Shown here one piece after another: positions 1 through 9,034 of a DNA stretch of 64,000 nucleotides. Below the pieces are notes generated by a model, which was not told the DNA's origin, searched no databases, and saw only the letters and a program-made list of their open reading frames with translations. Both the position numbers and the translations under genes were made by a program. The stretch comes from DASSUW01 sp963806395. GTDB lineage: Bacteria > Actinomycetota > Thermoleophilia > Solirubrobacterales > Solirubrobacteraceae. Each line of letters opens with the position of its first letter. Position 1 is the first letter of the stretch. The stretch is from assembly GCA_963806395.1 (NCBI GenBank), contig CAWDYI010000002.1, forward strand, positions 1 to 64,000, read 5' to 3'.

Positions 1-699
1 ATGGGGAAGCTGCTGGAGAACATCTTCCGGTCGGTCAACATCGCCATGGTCAACGAGCTCTCACGGCTCGCCGACCGGATGGGGATCGACATCTGGGAGG
101 TCATCGACGCCGCCTCGACGAAGCCGTTCGGCTTCATGCGGTTCGAGCCGGGCCCCGGCATGGGCGGACACTGCCTGCCGGTCGACCCGTTCTACCTGTC
201 CTGGAAGGCACGCGAGCTGGACTTCGCCACGGAGTTCATCGAGCTGGCCGGCAAGGTGAACCAGACCCAGCCGTACTTCTGCGTGGAGCAGGCCGAGCGC
301 GCGCTCAACGAGCAGGGCAAGGCCGTCAAGGGCGCGAAGATCGCGGTCCTCGGCGTCGCCTACAAGCCCGGTGTCGGTGACATCCGCGAGTCGCCCGCCC
401 TGAAGATCATCGATCGCCTGCAGTCGCTGGGCGCCGAGATCGCCTACCACGACCCCTATGTCCCGGAGCTCAAGCAGTTCGAGCTCCACAACACGGAGCT
501 CGAGCAGGCCCTGGCCGGCGCGGATGTCGCGCTGATCGTCACGGCCCACCCGGGCATAGACCACAACCACATCGCCGCGATGGTGCCCACGGTGGATTTC
601 CGGGGCGTCACGCGGACCGAACGCGCGGTGGCGCGACCCCCGGCGGATCTGCCGGTGCCACGCGTAGAGCAGACCCAGCCCATGGAGGTGGCGGCATGA
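1..699 (+). CDS. Nucleotide-sugar dehydrogenase (UDP-glucose/GDP-mannose dehydrogenase family), 5' end missing
   Basis: Would oxidise a UDP-hexose (or UDP-HexNAc) to the uronic acid using two NAD+, supplying precursors for surface polysaccharide. The visible part is the central domain and C-terminal UDP-binding domain; the N-terminal Rossmann domain lies before the window, so the ATG at base 1 is an internal Met. The catalytic motif GGHCLPVDP (Cys about residue 58 of the visible part) and the EN-FR-VN-A-NEL helix with a Lys just before it are family hallmarks, as is GVAYKPGVGDIRESP near residue 117. The last 30 residues are a Pro/Val-rich tail beyond the usual fold. The stop overlaps the next gene (ATGA), so it is translationally coupled to a response regulator. 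Substrate (Glc, GlcNAc or ManNAc) cannot be decided. Confidence 0.9.
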   Translation: MGKLLENIFRSVNIAMVNELSRLADRMGIDIWEVIDAASTKPFGFMRFEPGPGMGGHCLPVDPFYLSWKARELDFATEFIELAGKVNQTQPYFCVEQAERALNEQGKAVKGAKIAVLGVAYKPGVGDIRESPALKIIDRLQSLGAEIAYHDPYVPELKQFELHNTELEQALAGADVALIVTAHPGIDHNHIAAMVPTVDFRGVTRTERAVARPPADLPVPRVEQTQPMEVAA

Positions 700-1325
700 A
701 GCGTTTGGTCATCGTCGCGGATCACTCGTTTGTGGTCCACGCAATCAGACTCGCCCTGCGGCAGACCGCGGGATTCCAGGTCGTTGGCTTTATCGACGGC
801 CGTACCCCTGCCGACGCTGCGCTCACCGAGCTGCGGCCCGACGTGGTCGTCGTGGACGACATGCAACTGCCGGAGAACGCGATCGCGCGCCTGAAGGAGG
901 CCGCCGAGCACGCACCTGACGCCAAGCGTCTGCTGCTCACCATGCGCATGGACGAGGAGTGGCTGAGCGAGGCCTTCGAGGCCGGCGCCGACGGCGTCCT
1001 CTCCAAGAGCGTGCACCCGGTGAGCATGGGCACGCTGCTGCGCGAGATCTCGCAGGGCCACGTGGTCCAGCGCTTCCGCACCACCCGGCCGGTCGTCAGC
1101 CAGGAGGACTGCCCGCTCACGGACCGTGAGAAGGAGATCCTCACGCTGGCCGCCGAGGGCTACACCAACAACCGAATCGCCCGCGAGCTGTGGGTGACCG
1201 AGCAGACGGTCAAGTTCCACCTCTCGAACACCTACCGCAAGCTCGGCGTCGCCAACCGCACGGAGGCGACCCGTTACGCCTACATGCACGACCTGGTGCT
1301 GCCGCATGAACGGCTGGCGTCCTGA
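696..1325 (+). CDS. LuxR/NarL-family response regulator
   Basis: Two-domain transcription factor of 209 aa. Residues 1-125 form a receiver domain with phosphoacceptor Asp55 (VVVVDDMQLP), Thr82 and Lys104 (VLSKS). The N-terminal acidic pair is reduced to one Asp (VADHS, D9), so Mg binding may be weakened. Residues 140-205 are a LuxR helix-turn-helix (LTDREKEILTLAAEGYTN, then VTEQTVKFHLSNTYRKLGV). Start ATG overlaps the dehydrogenase stop and its 3' end overlaps the sugar transferase by 20 bases, so it is embedded in the polysaccharide operon. No histidine kinase is adjacent; a hybrid kinase lies at 54.4 kb. It is a candidate regulator of the locus, possibly acting on the repeated motif found at 29.3, 32.3 and 37.5 kb, but that link is inference. 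Confidence 0.9.
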   Translation: MKRLVIVADHSFVVHAIRLALRQTAGFQVVGFIDGRTPADAALTELRPDVVVVDDMQLPENAIARLKEAAEHAPDAKRLLLTMRMDEEWLSEAFEAGADGVLSKSVHPVSMGTLLREISQGHVVQRFRTTRPVVSQEDCPLTDREKEILTLAAEGYTNNRIARELWVTEQTVKFHLSNTYRKLGVANRTEATRYAYMHDLVLPHERLAS

Positions 1326-2817
1326 GCTGACCGCCACCGTCGCCGAAACGGAGGCGCTGCACACCGGGCTGCGGATCGTTCCCCCGCCCGCTGCGCACGC
1401 GCCTGCCCGGCGCCGGGGCGGATTCTCACGCGGGCGCGTCCGCATCCTGATCGGTGCGGACCTGCTGGCAATCCTGTTCTCGCTGGCCGGCACGTTCCTG
1501 CTCGCCGAGCAGATCGGGCCGCCGGCCGTCATCGCCCCGACCTGGCTGATGGTCGCGCTGGTGCCCGTCGTCACGCTCGCGTGGCTGGGCATCTTCGGGA
1601 CCTACCGGCTGTACGAGGGCCAGTCCTCGGCGATCGCACGCAAGAGCTTCGACGAGGTGTCGACGCTGTTCAACGCGCTGCTCGCGGGCTCGCTCGCGCT
1701 GCTCGTCGTCGGCCAGGGCCTCAAGAAGGGCTTCGACATCTTCGTCTACTCGCCGCTCGAGGCGCTGTTCTTCCTCTCGCTGGCAGTGGTCGCCGTCCCG
1801 ACGCTGCGCGGCATCGTGCGCACGTGGGTGCTCCCGAGCATGATGCGCCCCCGCCGCACGCTGATCGTGGGCGCCGGCGCCACCGGGCGCCTGCTGGAGC
1901 GCAAGATCGAGACGCACCCCGAGTACGGGCTCGAGCTCGTCGGCTTCGTCGACGAGCAGCCCGGCGCGGACGTGCTCGGCTCGACGGCCGAGCTGACCGA
2001 GCTGGTCGACCGCCTGCACATCGACTGGGTCGTGCTCGCGTTCTCCAACGCGCCGCACGAGAAGACGCTCGAGCTCGTGCGCGAGGTGCGCCGGCCCGAC
2101 GTCCACCTCTCGATCGTCCCGAACTTCTACGAGCTGTTCGCGTCCAACGCGGCGATCGAGGACATCGAGGGCATCCCGGTCGTGAGCCTGCCGTCGATGT
2201 CGTTCTCGCGCACGGTGCGCGCACTCAAGCGCTCGTTCGACATCTTCGCCTCGGCGGCCGGACTGCTGGCGATCTCGCCGGTGCTGATCGCGGCCGCGAT
2301 CGCGATCAAGCTCGACACGCGCGGACCGGTGTTCTTCAAGCAGGCGCGCCACGGGCGTGGCGGCCGCGAGTTCCGGATCGTGAAGTTCCGCACGATGGTC
2401 GCCGACGCCGAGGCCAAGCGCTTCGAGCTGGCCCATCTGAACGAGATGGAGGGCGGCGGACCGCTGTTCAAGATGCACGAGGACCCGCGGATCACGCGAG
2501 TCGGCGCGTTCCTGCGCAAGTGGAGCGTCGACGAGCTGCCGCAGCTGTGGAACGTCCTGCGCGGCGAGATGAGCCTCGTCGGGCCGCGCCCCTTCGTGGT
2601 GCACGAGTCCGAGCAGATCACAGGCTGGGCAAGCCGGCGGCTCGAGACGACCCCCGGGATCACCGGCCTCTGGCAGGTGCTCGGGCGCAACGACATCCCC
2701 TTCGAGGAGATGGTGAAGCTCGACTACGTCTACGTGACCAACTGGTCGCTCTGGTGGGACATCAAGATCCTCGTCCAGACGCTCCCCGTGGTCCTCAACC
2801 GCCGCGGAGCCTACTAA
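1306..2817 (+). CDS. Undecaprenyl-phosphate sugar phosphotransferase (initiating transferase)
   Basis: Transfers a hexose-1-phosphate from a nucleotide sugar to undecaprenyl phosphate, the first membrane step of exopolysaccharide repeat-unit assembly. 503 aa, the usual length for the WbaP/CpsE class: N-terminal hydrophobic helices around 44-66, 80-100, 118-136 and 150-168, a CoA-binding-like Rossmann region (TLIVGAGATGRLLERKI, about 183-275), a membrane hairpin near 310-335, and the C-terminal catalytic domain. Catalytic-domain signatures are KRSFDI, KFRTM, WSVDELPQLWNVLRGEMSLV and GPRP, then TPGITGLWQV. The start ATG at 1306 overlaps the response regulator; it is the first in-frame Met before the membrane domain. 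The stop shares a base with the next start (TAATG). Confidence 0.95.
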   Translation: MNGWRPELTATVAETEALHTGLRIVPPPAAHAPARRRGGFSRGRVRILIGADLLAILFSLAGTFLLAEQIGPPAVIAPTWLMVALVPVVTLAWLGIFGTYRLYEGQSSAIARKSFDEVSTLFNALLAGSLALLVVGQGLKKGFDIFVYSPLEALFFLSLAVVAVPTLRGIVRTWVLPSMMRPRRTLIVGAGATGRLLERKIETHPEYGLELVGFVDEQPGADVLGSTAELTELVDRLHIDWVVLAFSNAPHEKTLELVREVRRPDVHLSIVPNFYELFASNAAIEDIEGIPVVSLPSMSFSRTVRALKRSFDIFASAAGLLAISPVLIAAAIAIKLDTRGPVFFKQARHGRGGREFRIVKFRTMVADAEAKRFELAHLNEMEGGGPLFKMHEDPRITRVGAFLRKWSVDELPQLWNVLRGEMSLVGPRPFVVHESEQITGWASRRLETTPGITGLWQVLGRNDIPFEEMVKLDYVYVTNWSLWWDIKILVQTLPVVLNRRGAY

Positions 2818-3554
2818 TGGCCGTCTTCGTCATCCCTGCGTTCAACGAGGAGGCCAACGTCCCGCGCCTGCTCGCCGACCTCGAGTCTCGCCCCGACCTG
2901 TGGCGCGACGGTGGCTGGGTGGTGCTCGTCGACGACGGCTCCACCGACGGCACGGTCGAGGTGGCCCGGGCGCACGACGGCGACCTGCCGGTCGAGGTGC
3001 TGCCGCTGGGGCGCAACCAGGGCCCCGGCACGGCGTTCGACCGCGGCTTCCGCCGTGCGCTGACGTTCGCGGCCGACGACGAGCTGATCGTCACGCTCGA
3101 GTCCGACACGACCAGCGACCTCGACGCGGTCGAGGCGATGCTGGCGGCCGCCCGCGAGGGCGCGGACGTCGTGCTCGCCTCGCACCACGCCGGCGGCGAG
3201 CTGGTCGGCGTCTCGCGCCACCGGCGCTTCCTGTCGCGCGCCGCCTCGTCGGTGATCCGCCGCGGCGGCGGCCTGGACGCGAGCACCGTGTCGTCGTTCT
3301 TCCGCGTCTACCGGGCGGCGGCGTTGAACGCCGGGTACGAGCGCTACGGCGACTCGTTCATCCGCGAGCGCGGCTTCGCCTGCAAGGCCGAGATCCTGAT
3401 GAAGCTCTCCGCCCTCGGGATCACGATCGCCGAGGTCCCGGTGACACTCGACTGGGGCAAGCGCGAGGGCGAGAGCAAGATGAAGGTGCTCCCGACGATG
3501 GCCGGCTACGCGCGGCTGATGACGCGCCAGGCGGTTGCGAGGGCGCGGTCGTGA
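2817..3554 (+). CDS. Family 2 glycosyltransferase, polyprenyl-phosphate type
   Basis: A 245-aa GT-A fold enzyme resembling dolichol-phosphate/polyprenyl-phosphate mannosyl- and glucosyltransferases. The N-terminus FVIPAFNEEANV, the nucleotide-binding VVLVDDGSTDGT at about 43-54, and the LESDTTSD segment standing in for the usual DXD are visible, as is the family C-terminal block VPVTLDWGKREGESKMKV. No C-terminal membrane domain follows, unlike many bacterial DPM homologues. The ATG overlaps the upstream stop (TAATG) and the 3' end overlaps the next gene by 4 bases (GTGA). Likely makes a lipid-linked sugar donor or adds a sugar early in repeat-unit assembly; the sugar is unknown. Confidence 0.88.
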   Translation: MAVFVIPAFNEEANVPRLLADLESRPDLWRDGGWVVLVDDGSTDGTVEVARAHDGDLPVEVLPLGRNQGPGTAFDRGFRRALTFAADDELIVTLESDTTSDLDAVEAMLAAAREGADVVLASHHAGGELVGVSRHRRFLSRAASSVIRRGGGLDASTVSSFFRVYRAAALNAGYERYGDSFIRERGFACKAEILMKLSALGITIAEVPVTLDWGKREGESKMKVLPTMAGYARLMTRQAVARARS

Positions 3555-4861
3555 ACGGCGTCGGCGTCATCGGCGGCGGACTGCTCGGCCTCGGCGTCGC
3601 GGACAAGCTCGCGGCGCGCGGCGTGCGCGTGACGGTGTACGAGTCCGCCGGCCAGCTCGGCGGCCTCGCCGGCAGCACGATGCTCGGCGGCGTGCGCGTC
3701 GACCGCTTCTACCACGCGGTCACCACCACCGACCGGCGCGTGCTCGACCTCGCCGAGGAGCTCGGCCTGAACGTGCGCTGGCGCCGGCTCGGGGTCGGCT
3801 TCTACCACCGCGGCAAGCTCGCCGAGATGTCCACGCCCGCGCAGCTGATGACCTTCCCCGGGCTGTCGGTCGCCGACCGCGCGCGGCTGGTGCGGTTCGT
3901 GCTGCGCTGCCGCGCGATCACCGACCACGCGCCGCTCGACGGCGAGCAGCTCGAGGCCTGGACCCGCCGCACGTGCGGCGACCGCCTGTGGGAGCGCCTG
4001 TGGCAGCCGCTGTTCGACTCCAAGTTCGACGGCAACTACGACGACCTGCCGGCCACCTACCTGTGGTCGCGCATGAACCGCACGGCCGGCACGCGTGACC
4101 GCAAGGGCCACGAGGTGATGGGCTGGATCGAGGGCGGCTACCAGGCGATGGTCGACGCGCTCGCCGAGCGCATCCGCACCAACGGCGGCGAGGTGCTGAC
4201 ATCGACGCCGGTGCGGTTCGTGCCGTGCGCGAACGGGCGCGCGATCGGCGTCGTGCTCGACGCCGGCTTCCGCCCGCACGACACCGTCGTGGCGACGCAG
4301 GTGCGGCCCAACCTGCCGCACATGCTCGCGCCGGACCTCGAGCGCGCGCTCGGGCCGGACCGCCAGCGCTACCTCGGCATCGTGTGCCTGGTCGCGCGCG
4401 TCAAGCACAGCGTCAGCTCGTACTACGCCCTCAACATCACGGACCGGCGGATCCCGCTCACGAGCGTCGTCGAGACGACGCACGTGGTCGATCCCGAGGC
4501 CGCCGGCGGGTCGCTGATCTACCTGCCGAAGTACGTGAACCCGGACTCGCCCGAGCTGGAGAAGTCCTCCGCGGACATCCGCAGCGAGTACCTCGCCCAT
4601 CTGAAGACGATGTTCCCTTCGTTCCAGGAGGAGGACGTCATCGCCGCGCAGGTCGCGCGGGCCACCGTCGCCGAGCCGGTGTACCCGGTCGGCGCGCCCA
4701 AGCCGGACCCGTTCGCGGTCCCCGGCCTGGTCGTCGCCTCGTCGGCGCAGGTCTACCCCGACATCGTGCACGGGCAGGCGATCCTCGGCGTTGCCGAACG
4801 GGTCGCAGCGGGCTTGGAGGCCCGTTTGCCCGCACCACAGCGCCGCTTGGAAGCGGCATGA
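3551..4861 (+). CDS. FAD-dependent NAD(P)-binding amine-oxidase-fold oxidoreductase
   Basis: 436 aa starting at GTG 3551, which overlaps the GT2 stop. The N-terminus GVIGGGLLGLGVADKL is a dinucleotide-binding GxGxxG motif followed by the YESAGQLGGLAG segment typical of protoporphyrinogen-oxidase/phytoene-desaturase-like flavoproteins. The C-terminus holds the second FAD contact region (PGLVVASSAQVYPDIVHGQ). Such proteins recur in surface-polysaccharide clusters of actinobacteria, usually next to a DPM-like GT2, as here; the substrate (lipid carrier or nucleotide sugar) is not known. Not UDP-galactopyranose mutase by motif. No signal peptide, so cytoplasmic or membrane-associated. Confidence 0.82.
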   Translation: MNGVGVIGGGLLGLGVADKLAARGVRVTVYESAGQLGGLAGSTMLGGVRVDRFYHAVTTTDRRVLDLAEELGLNVRWRRLGVGFYHRGKLAEMSTPAQLMTFPGLSVADRARLVRFVLRCRAITDHAPLDGEQLEAWTRRTCGDRLWERLWQPLFDSKFDGNYDDLPATYLWSRMNRTAGTRDRKGHEVMGWIEGGYQAMVDALAERIRTNGGEVLTSTPVRFVPCANGRAIGVVLDAGFRPHDTVVATQVRPNLPHMLAPDLERALGPDRQRYLGIVCLVARVKHSVSSYYALNITDRRIPLTSVVETTHVVDPEAAGGSLIYLPKYVNPDSPELEKSSADIRSEYLAHLKTMFPSFQEEDVIAAQVARATVAEPVYPVGAPKPDPFAVPGLVVASSAQVYPDIVHGQAILGVAERVAAGLEARLPAPQRRLEAA

Positions 4862-4875
4862 CCATGAACAGCATC

Positions 4876-4884
4876 AAGGAGGAG
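4876..4884 (+). promoter_or_regulatory. Strong Shine-Dalgarno deciding the epimerase start
   Basis: AAGGAGGAG lies 8 bases (counted from AAGGAGG) before ATG 4891. Two earlier in-frame ATGs exist at 4858 and 4864 but lack a comparable site, so 4891 is chosen. This is one of few strong ribosome sites in an operon that otherwise relies on overlapping stop/start codons, and it may raise the epimerase level independently. Confidence 0.7.
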
Positions 4885-4890
4885 CGCGAC

Positions 4891-5886
4891 ATGACACTGC
4901 CCCCGACGATCGGGGTGACCGGCGCCGCCGGCTTCATCGGCGCCAACCTCGTGGAGCGCCTGCTCGACGAGGGATGCACCGTGATCGGCGTCGACGACAT
5001 GTCGATGGGCACGCTGCGCAACCTGGCGGGCCTTCTCGACCACCCCAACTTCACACTCGAGCAGTTCGACTGCCGCGACGCGGCGCGGATGCGCGAGGCG
5101 ATGGGCCAGTGCGACGCGATCGCACACATGGCCGCGCTGAAGATCCCCCGCTACGGCGGGGCGCTGAAGACGCTGCACGTCAACGTCGACGGCTCGCACG
5201 TCGCGCTCCAGCTCGGCCTCGAGATCGGCGCGCACGTCGTGCTCGCGTCGACGTCGGACGTCTACGGAATGGCGACGCCGCCGTTCTCCGAGGACGACCC
5301 GATCGTGATCGGCCCGCCGACGACCCGTCGCTGGTCGTACGCCGCGTCGAAGATCTACGACGAGCATCTCGCGCTGCGGATGGCGGAGGAGGAGGGCCTG
5401 AAGGTCACGATCCTGCGCTTCTTCAACGCCTACGGCGCGCGCAACCACCCGTCGTGGTGGGGCGGCCCGCTGTCGCTCTTCTTCGAGGACCTGCTCGACG
5501 GCCGCGAGATGGAGCTGCACGGTGACGGCCGCCAGACCCGCTCGTTCACGTACGTCAGCGACACCGTCGACGGCGTCGTGCGCGCACTCGAGCGGCCGGA
5601 GACCTCCGGTGAGGTGATCAACGTCGGCAACGACCAGCCGATCGCGATCGTCGACCTCGCGCACAAGGTGCAGGCGTCGATGGGCATCGACGGCCCGCTT
5701 CGCGCCCGGATCGTGTCGCTGGAGTCGATCGGCGGCAACTACCAGGACGTCCGGCACCGCGTGCCGGACCTCTCGAAGGCCAGGCGCCTGCTCGGCTTCG
5801 AGCCGCAGGTGTCGCTGGAGGAGGGCCTCGCGCTGACGCTGGCGTGGCATCAGGCACTGCGTGCGGAGGCGATCGAGGTCGCGTGA
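4891..5886 (+). CDS. NAD-dependent sugar epimerase/dehydratase
   Basis: Extended short-chain dehydrogenase of 331 aa acting on a nucleotide sugar. Visible are the NAD-binding GVTGAAGFIGANL at the N-terminus, the catalytic Ser/Thr region ASTSDVYG, the YAASK catalytic Tyr-Lys pair, FFNAYGARNHP, and the C-terminal nucleotide-sugar region HGDGRQTRSFTYVSDTVDGV. It resembles UDP-glucose 4-epimerase and UDP-glucuronate decarboxylase/epimerase relatives; the exact reaction is not assignable. The stop overlaps the flippase GTG (GTGA). Confidence 0.9.
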   Translation: MTLPPTIGVTGAAGFIGANLVERLLDEGCTVIGVDDMSMGTLRNLAGLLDHPNFTLEQFDCRDAARMREAMGQCDAIAHMAALKIPRYGGALKTLHVNVDGSHVALQLGLEIGAHVVLASTSDVYGMATPPFSEDDPIVIGPPTTRRWSYAASKIYDEHLALRMAEEEGLKVTILRFFNAYGARNHPSWWGGPLSLFFEDLLDGREMELHGDGRQTRSFTYVSDTVDGVVRALERPETSGEVINVGNDQPIAIVDLAHKVQASMGIDGPLRARIVSLESIGGNYQDVRHRVPDLSKARRLLGFEPQVSLEEGLALTLAWHQALRAEAIEVA

Positions 5887-7193
5887 GCCGCGCCGTAGCA
5901 ACATCGCTGCATCTGGCGGGCGGGGATTCTCCCCGCCCGCAGCTTCATGCGGTCGACCGGTCCGACGCGGCGCTGATGAGCATCGGCACGCTGGCCTCCG
6001 GCGTGCTCGCGTACGCGTTCAACGTGCTCGCGGCGCGTACGCTCGGGCCGGCCGCGTACGGCGCGGTCGGCGCGCTGTGGGGCGCCATGTTCCTGCTCGC
6101 GGTCCTGCTGTTCCGGCCGATCGAGCAGACCGTCTCGCGTGCCATCGCGGATCACCTCGCCCGCGGTGAGGACTCGCGGCCGGCGGTCCGCGCAGCCGCC
6201 TGGCTGACCGCGCTCGTTACCAGCGCGGCCGTCGCCGGCTGCGTGCTGGCATGGGTGCCGATCACGGACCGGCTGTTCGGCGGCGAGCCGGTGCTGACCG
6301 TGGCGCTTGTCGCCGGCCTGGCCGGCTACGGGCTGTCGTACTTCGCGCGCGGGCTCGTCGGCGGCGTCCAGTGGTTCGGCGGCTACGGCATCGTGCTGCT
6401 GGCCGACGGAGCGATCCGCTTCGCCCTCGCACTTCCCCTCTTGATCGTCGCCTCCCAGACGGTGGCGGCCGTGGCAATAGCCGCGGCGGCCGCTGGAGGC
6501 GCTGTGGCCCCGCTCGTCTCCCGCCGGCGGAGCGCACTTCGCCGCCTGGCGGGGGGCACACGGGGCAAGTTCGCGTTGAGCACGCACGTCCGCTTCGCGA
6601 TGCCCGCGGCAGTGATCGCGGGCTGCGAGCAGGTGCTCGTGAGCGGCGGCCCGCTGCTCGTGCTGATCGCGGGCGGCGAAGGCGCAGCGGCCGCGGCGGG
6701 CGTGCTGTTCGCCGCCACGCTGCTCGTGCGCGCCCCGGTGTTCCTGCTCCAGGGCGTCCAGGCCTCGCTGCTGCCGAGCCTGACGACCTTCCGCGCCCGC
6801 GGCGACGAGGCGAGCCTGCACCGCGCGACCGTGAAGATCGCGGTGATCCTCGCCGGCTTCGCGGCCGCGCTCGCCGCCGGCGCACTGGTTGCGGGCCCGT
6901 TCGCGATGACCTTGCTGTACGGCGACGAGTTCACCGCGGGCCGCTACGACCTGGCCCTGCTGTGCGTCGGCATCGGCGGCTTCATGGCCGCAGGAGTCTT
7001 CTGCCAGGCCGCGCTGGCCCGCGCGCAGGCCTGGGACGCCGCGCGCGCCTGGGCCGCCGGCGCCGTCGCCTTCGTCGCGCTCGAGCTCGTGCTCCCCGGC
7101 ACCCCGTTCCATCGCGTCAGCATCGCGTTCGCGGCCGGCAGCACGATCGCGGGCCTGCTGCTGATGCGGACGCTGTGGAGGAGCCGGGCGTGA
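5883..7193 (+). CDS. Polysaccharide flippase (MOP superfamily, Wzx-like)
   Basis: 436 aa from GTG 5883. Almost entirely hydrophobic with about twelve predicted membrane helices; the start ASGVLAYAFNVLAARTLGPAAYGAVGAL (split here across the first two helices) has the ARTLGPAAYG signature of polysaccharide transporters. Expected to flip undecaprenyl-linked repeat units across the membrane. GTG overlaps the epimerase stop and its own stop overlaps the next GTG. A second, unrelated Wzx-like protein lies at 37583-39091, so the locus may export two polymers. Alternative: lipid II flippase-like MurJ relatives, less likely by context. Confidence 0.85.
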   Translation: MSRAVATSLHLAGGDSPRPQLHAVDRSDAALMSIGTLASGVLAYAFNVLAARTLGPAAYGAVGALWGAMFLLAVLLFRPIEQTVSRAIADHLARGEDSRPAVRAAAWLTALVTSAAVAGCVLAWVPITDRLFGGEPVLTVALVAGLAGYGLSYFARGLVGGVQWFGGYGIVLLADGAIRFALALPLLIVASQTVAAVAIAAAAAGGAVAPLVSRRRSALRRLAGGTRGKFALSTHVRFAMPAAVIAGCEQVLVSGGPLLVLIAGGEGAAAAAGVLFAATLLVRAPVFLLQGVQASLLPSLTTFRARGDEASLHRATVKIAVILAGFAAALAAGALVAGPFAMTLLYGDEFTAGRYDLALLCVGIGGFMAAGVFCQAALARAQAWDAARAWAAGAVAFVALELVLPGTPFHRVSIAFAAGSTIAGLLLMRTLWRSRA

Positions 7194-9034
7194 TCGCGGT
7201 GGCGCCGACAGAGGCCCGATCCACGGCCCCGGCCCCGGTGCCGGCCCCGGTCGCCGGGCGCCCGGTCGACACGCTGCGCGCCTGGGCCGACAGCGACCGC
7301 GTCGCCCACGGTGTGCTCGCCGGCGTGTTCGTCCTGCTCGCCGCGCTCAGCTGGGGCGCCTGGGGCGACCTCACGATGGACACCGGCTACGACCTGCTCG
7401 CCGCCTCGCGCACTGCTCAGGGCGAGCTGCCGTACGTCGACTACGAGTACTTCTACGGGCCGCTCGGACCGCTCCTGCTCGGTGGGATCTACGCCGTCAC
7501 GGGCGCCGCCGTCTGGCCGGCCGCCGCGCTCGGCCTCGTCCTCGCGGCCGCCGCCACGGCCTTGACCTACCGCCTCGCGCGCCGGTTCGCCGGGCCGCCG
7601 GCCGCCGCGGCGGCGGGCGCGCTCGTCGCGGCTGCGGCGCTGTCGAGCGCCAACAACTCGTTCGTGCTGCCGCACTCGACCTCGGCCCCGCTCGCGATCG
7701 TGCTCGCACTCGCGGTGATCCTGTGGCTGACCGGCGAGCCGCTCGCCGAGCTGTCGCGTGATCGGCTGCTGAAGGCGGGCGCCGCGTGCGGGCTCGTCGC
7801 CCTCGCCCGCCCGGAGCTGGCGCTCGCCCTGTTCGGCGCGATCGCCGTGTGGCTGGCGGTCGAGGTCTGGCACGCACGCGATGCGCGCCGGCCGGCATGG
7901 CGCGCCGCAGCGCTCGTCGCCGCACCCGCGCTGGCGCTGCCGCTGGTCGTCTACGCGGCCTTCCTGACCGCGGTGAGCCCACACGAGCTGCTGTTCGAGA
8001 ACCTCTATCCGACCGACTTCGTCAACGCTGCCGGTCACGTCGTGCTCGACGCGCACGCGCCGCTGACGGCCGCAAGCTTCGCCGAGCTCGCCGCGCGCGT
8101 GCTCCTGTACGCCGCCGGGGCCGCCGTGATCGTCGCGGTCGGGCTGGCACTGGGTGCGGGCGGCCGCGCGCGCACGATCGCGCTTGTCGCGATCGGCCTC
8201 GGCGTGGTCGCGTTCGCCGCCGCCGTCGTGGTGCGGCCCGAGGCGGTCCGCCGCTACCTGGAGTTCGGCTACAACTGGATCCCGGCCGGCGCGTGGCTCG
8301 CAGCCGCCGTGCTGATCTGGCGCGGCCGGATCCACACTCCCTCAGAGGCGTCACGGACGGCGCTGCTCGTCGTACTGCTGCTCGGCGCGGCGACCGCGAA
8401 CACCTACGCGTCGTTCAACCCGTTCCCGAACGCGCTGTTCCCGGAGGCGACGCCGTACGTGCTGCCGGTCGCCGCGGTGTTCCTGGTGTGGCTGCATGTG
8501 GCGGTGCTGGGTAACAGCAACCGCGAGGTGGCGGCGGTCGGGACGGTCTGGATCGCTCTCCTCGCACTCGCGAGTGCCGGCCTGATGGTCAAGGACGCAC
8601 GCGAGGAGACCGCGACGGTGCGCGGACCGCACGGCAGCCTGGCCGCGCGACCCGCGGAGGCGCCCGCACTCCAGCGTGCGCTCGACGCCATCGCCCGCAA
8701 CACGCGGCCGGGGGAGCCCGTGTTGCTCGCGCCGCAGATGACGGCGCTGTATGTCATGGCGGACCGCCCGAACCCGCTGCCGCAGCTCTCGCTGCTGCCG
8801 GGCGCGCTGGCGACCCCGCAGGAGGAAGAGGCGGCGATCGCACGGATGCGTGACGTCCGCCTCGTGGTCACGGATCGCACGGCCCTGGATGCGTATGAGC
8901 ACGGGCCGTTCGGCACGACGTACAACCGCCGGATCGCCGCGTGGCTGCGCAGCGACTTCCGGCCCCTGACCAACGTCTCCGGAGCGGCGGCCGGAGCACG
9001 GACGCTCGACATCTGGCTGAGGAGAACCCCATGA
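7190..9034 (+). CDS. Polytopic GT-C-type glycosyltransferase-like membrane protein
   Basis: 614 aa from GTG 7190. After a Pro/Ala-rich cytoplasmic lead, a first helix is followed by the short loop GDLTMDTGYDLL, where an acidic residue after helix 1 matches the GT-C (PMT/GT39-like) catalytic position, then YVDYEYFYGPLGPLLLGG. About ten to eleven helices follow, and residues from about 470 to 614 form a soluble extracytoplasmic domain. Such enzymes transfer sugars from polyprenyl-phosphate donors outside the membrane, which fits the DPM-like GT2 upstream. Activity is inferred from topology and context only. Confidence 0.7.
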   Translation: MIAVAPTEARSTAPAPVPAPVAGRPVDTLRAWADSDRVAHGVLAGVFVLLAALSWGAWGDLTMDTGYDLLAASRTAQGELPYVDYEYFYGPLGPLLLGGIYAVTGAAVWPAAALGLVLAAAATALTYRLARRFAGPPAAAAAGALVAAAALSSANNSFVLPHSTSAPLAIVLALAVILWLTGEPLAELSRDRLLKAGAACGLVALARPELALALFGAIAVWLAVEVWHARDARRPAWRAAALVAAPALALPLVVYAAFLTAVSPHELLFENLYPTDFVNAAGHVVLDAHAPLTAASFAELAARVLLYAAGAAVIVAVGLALGAGGRARTIALVAIGLGVVAFAAAVVVRPEAVRRYLEFGYNWIPAGAWLAAAVLIWRGRIHTPSEASRTALLVVLLLGAATANTYASFNPFPNALFPEATPYVLPVAAVFLVWLHVAVLGNSNREVAAVGTVWIALLALASAGLMVKDAREETATVRGPHGSLAARPAEAPALQRALDAIARNTRPGEPVLLAPQMTALYVMADRPNPLPQLSLLPGALATPQEEEAAIARMRDVRLVVTDRTALDAYEHGPFGTTYNRRIAAWLRSDFRPLTNVSGAAAGARTLDIWLRRTP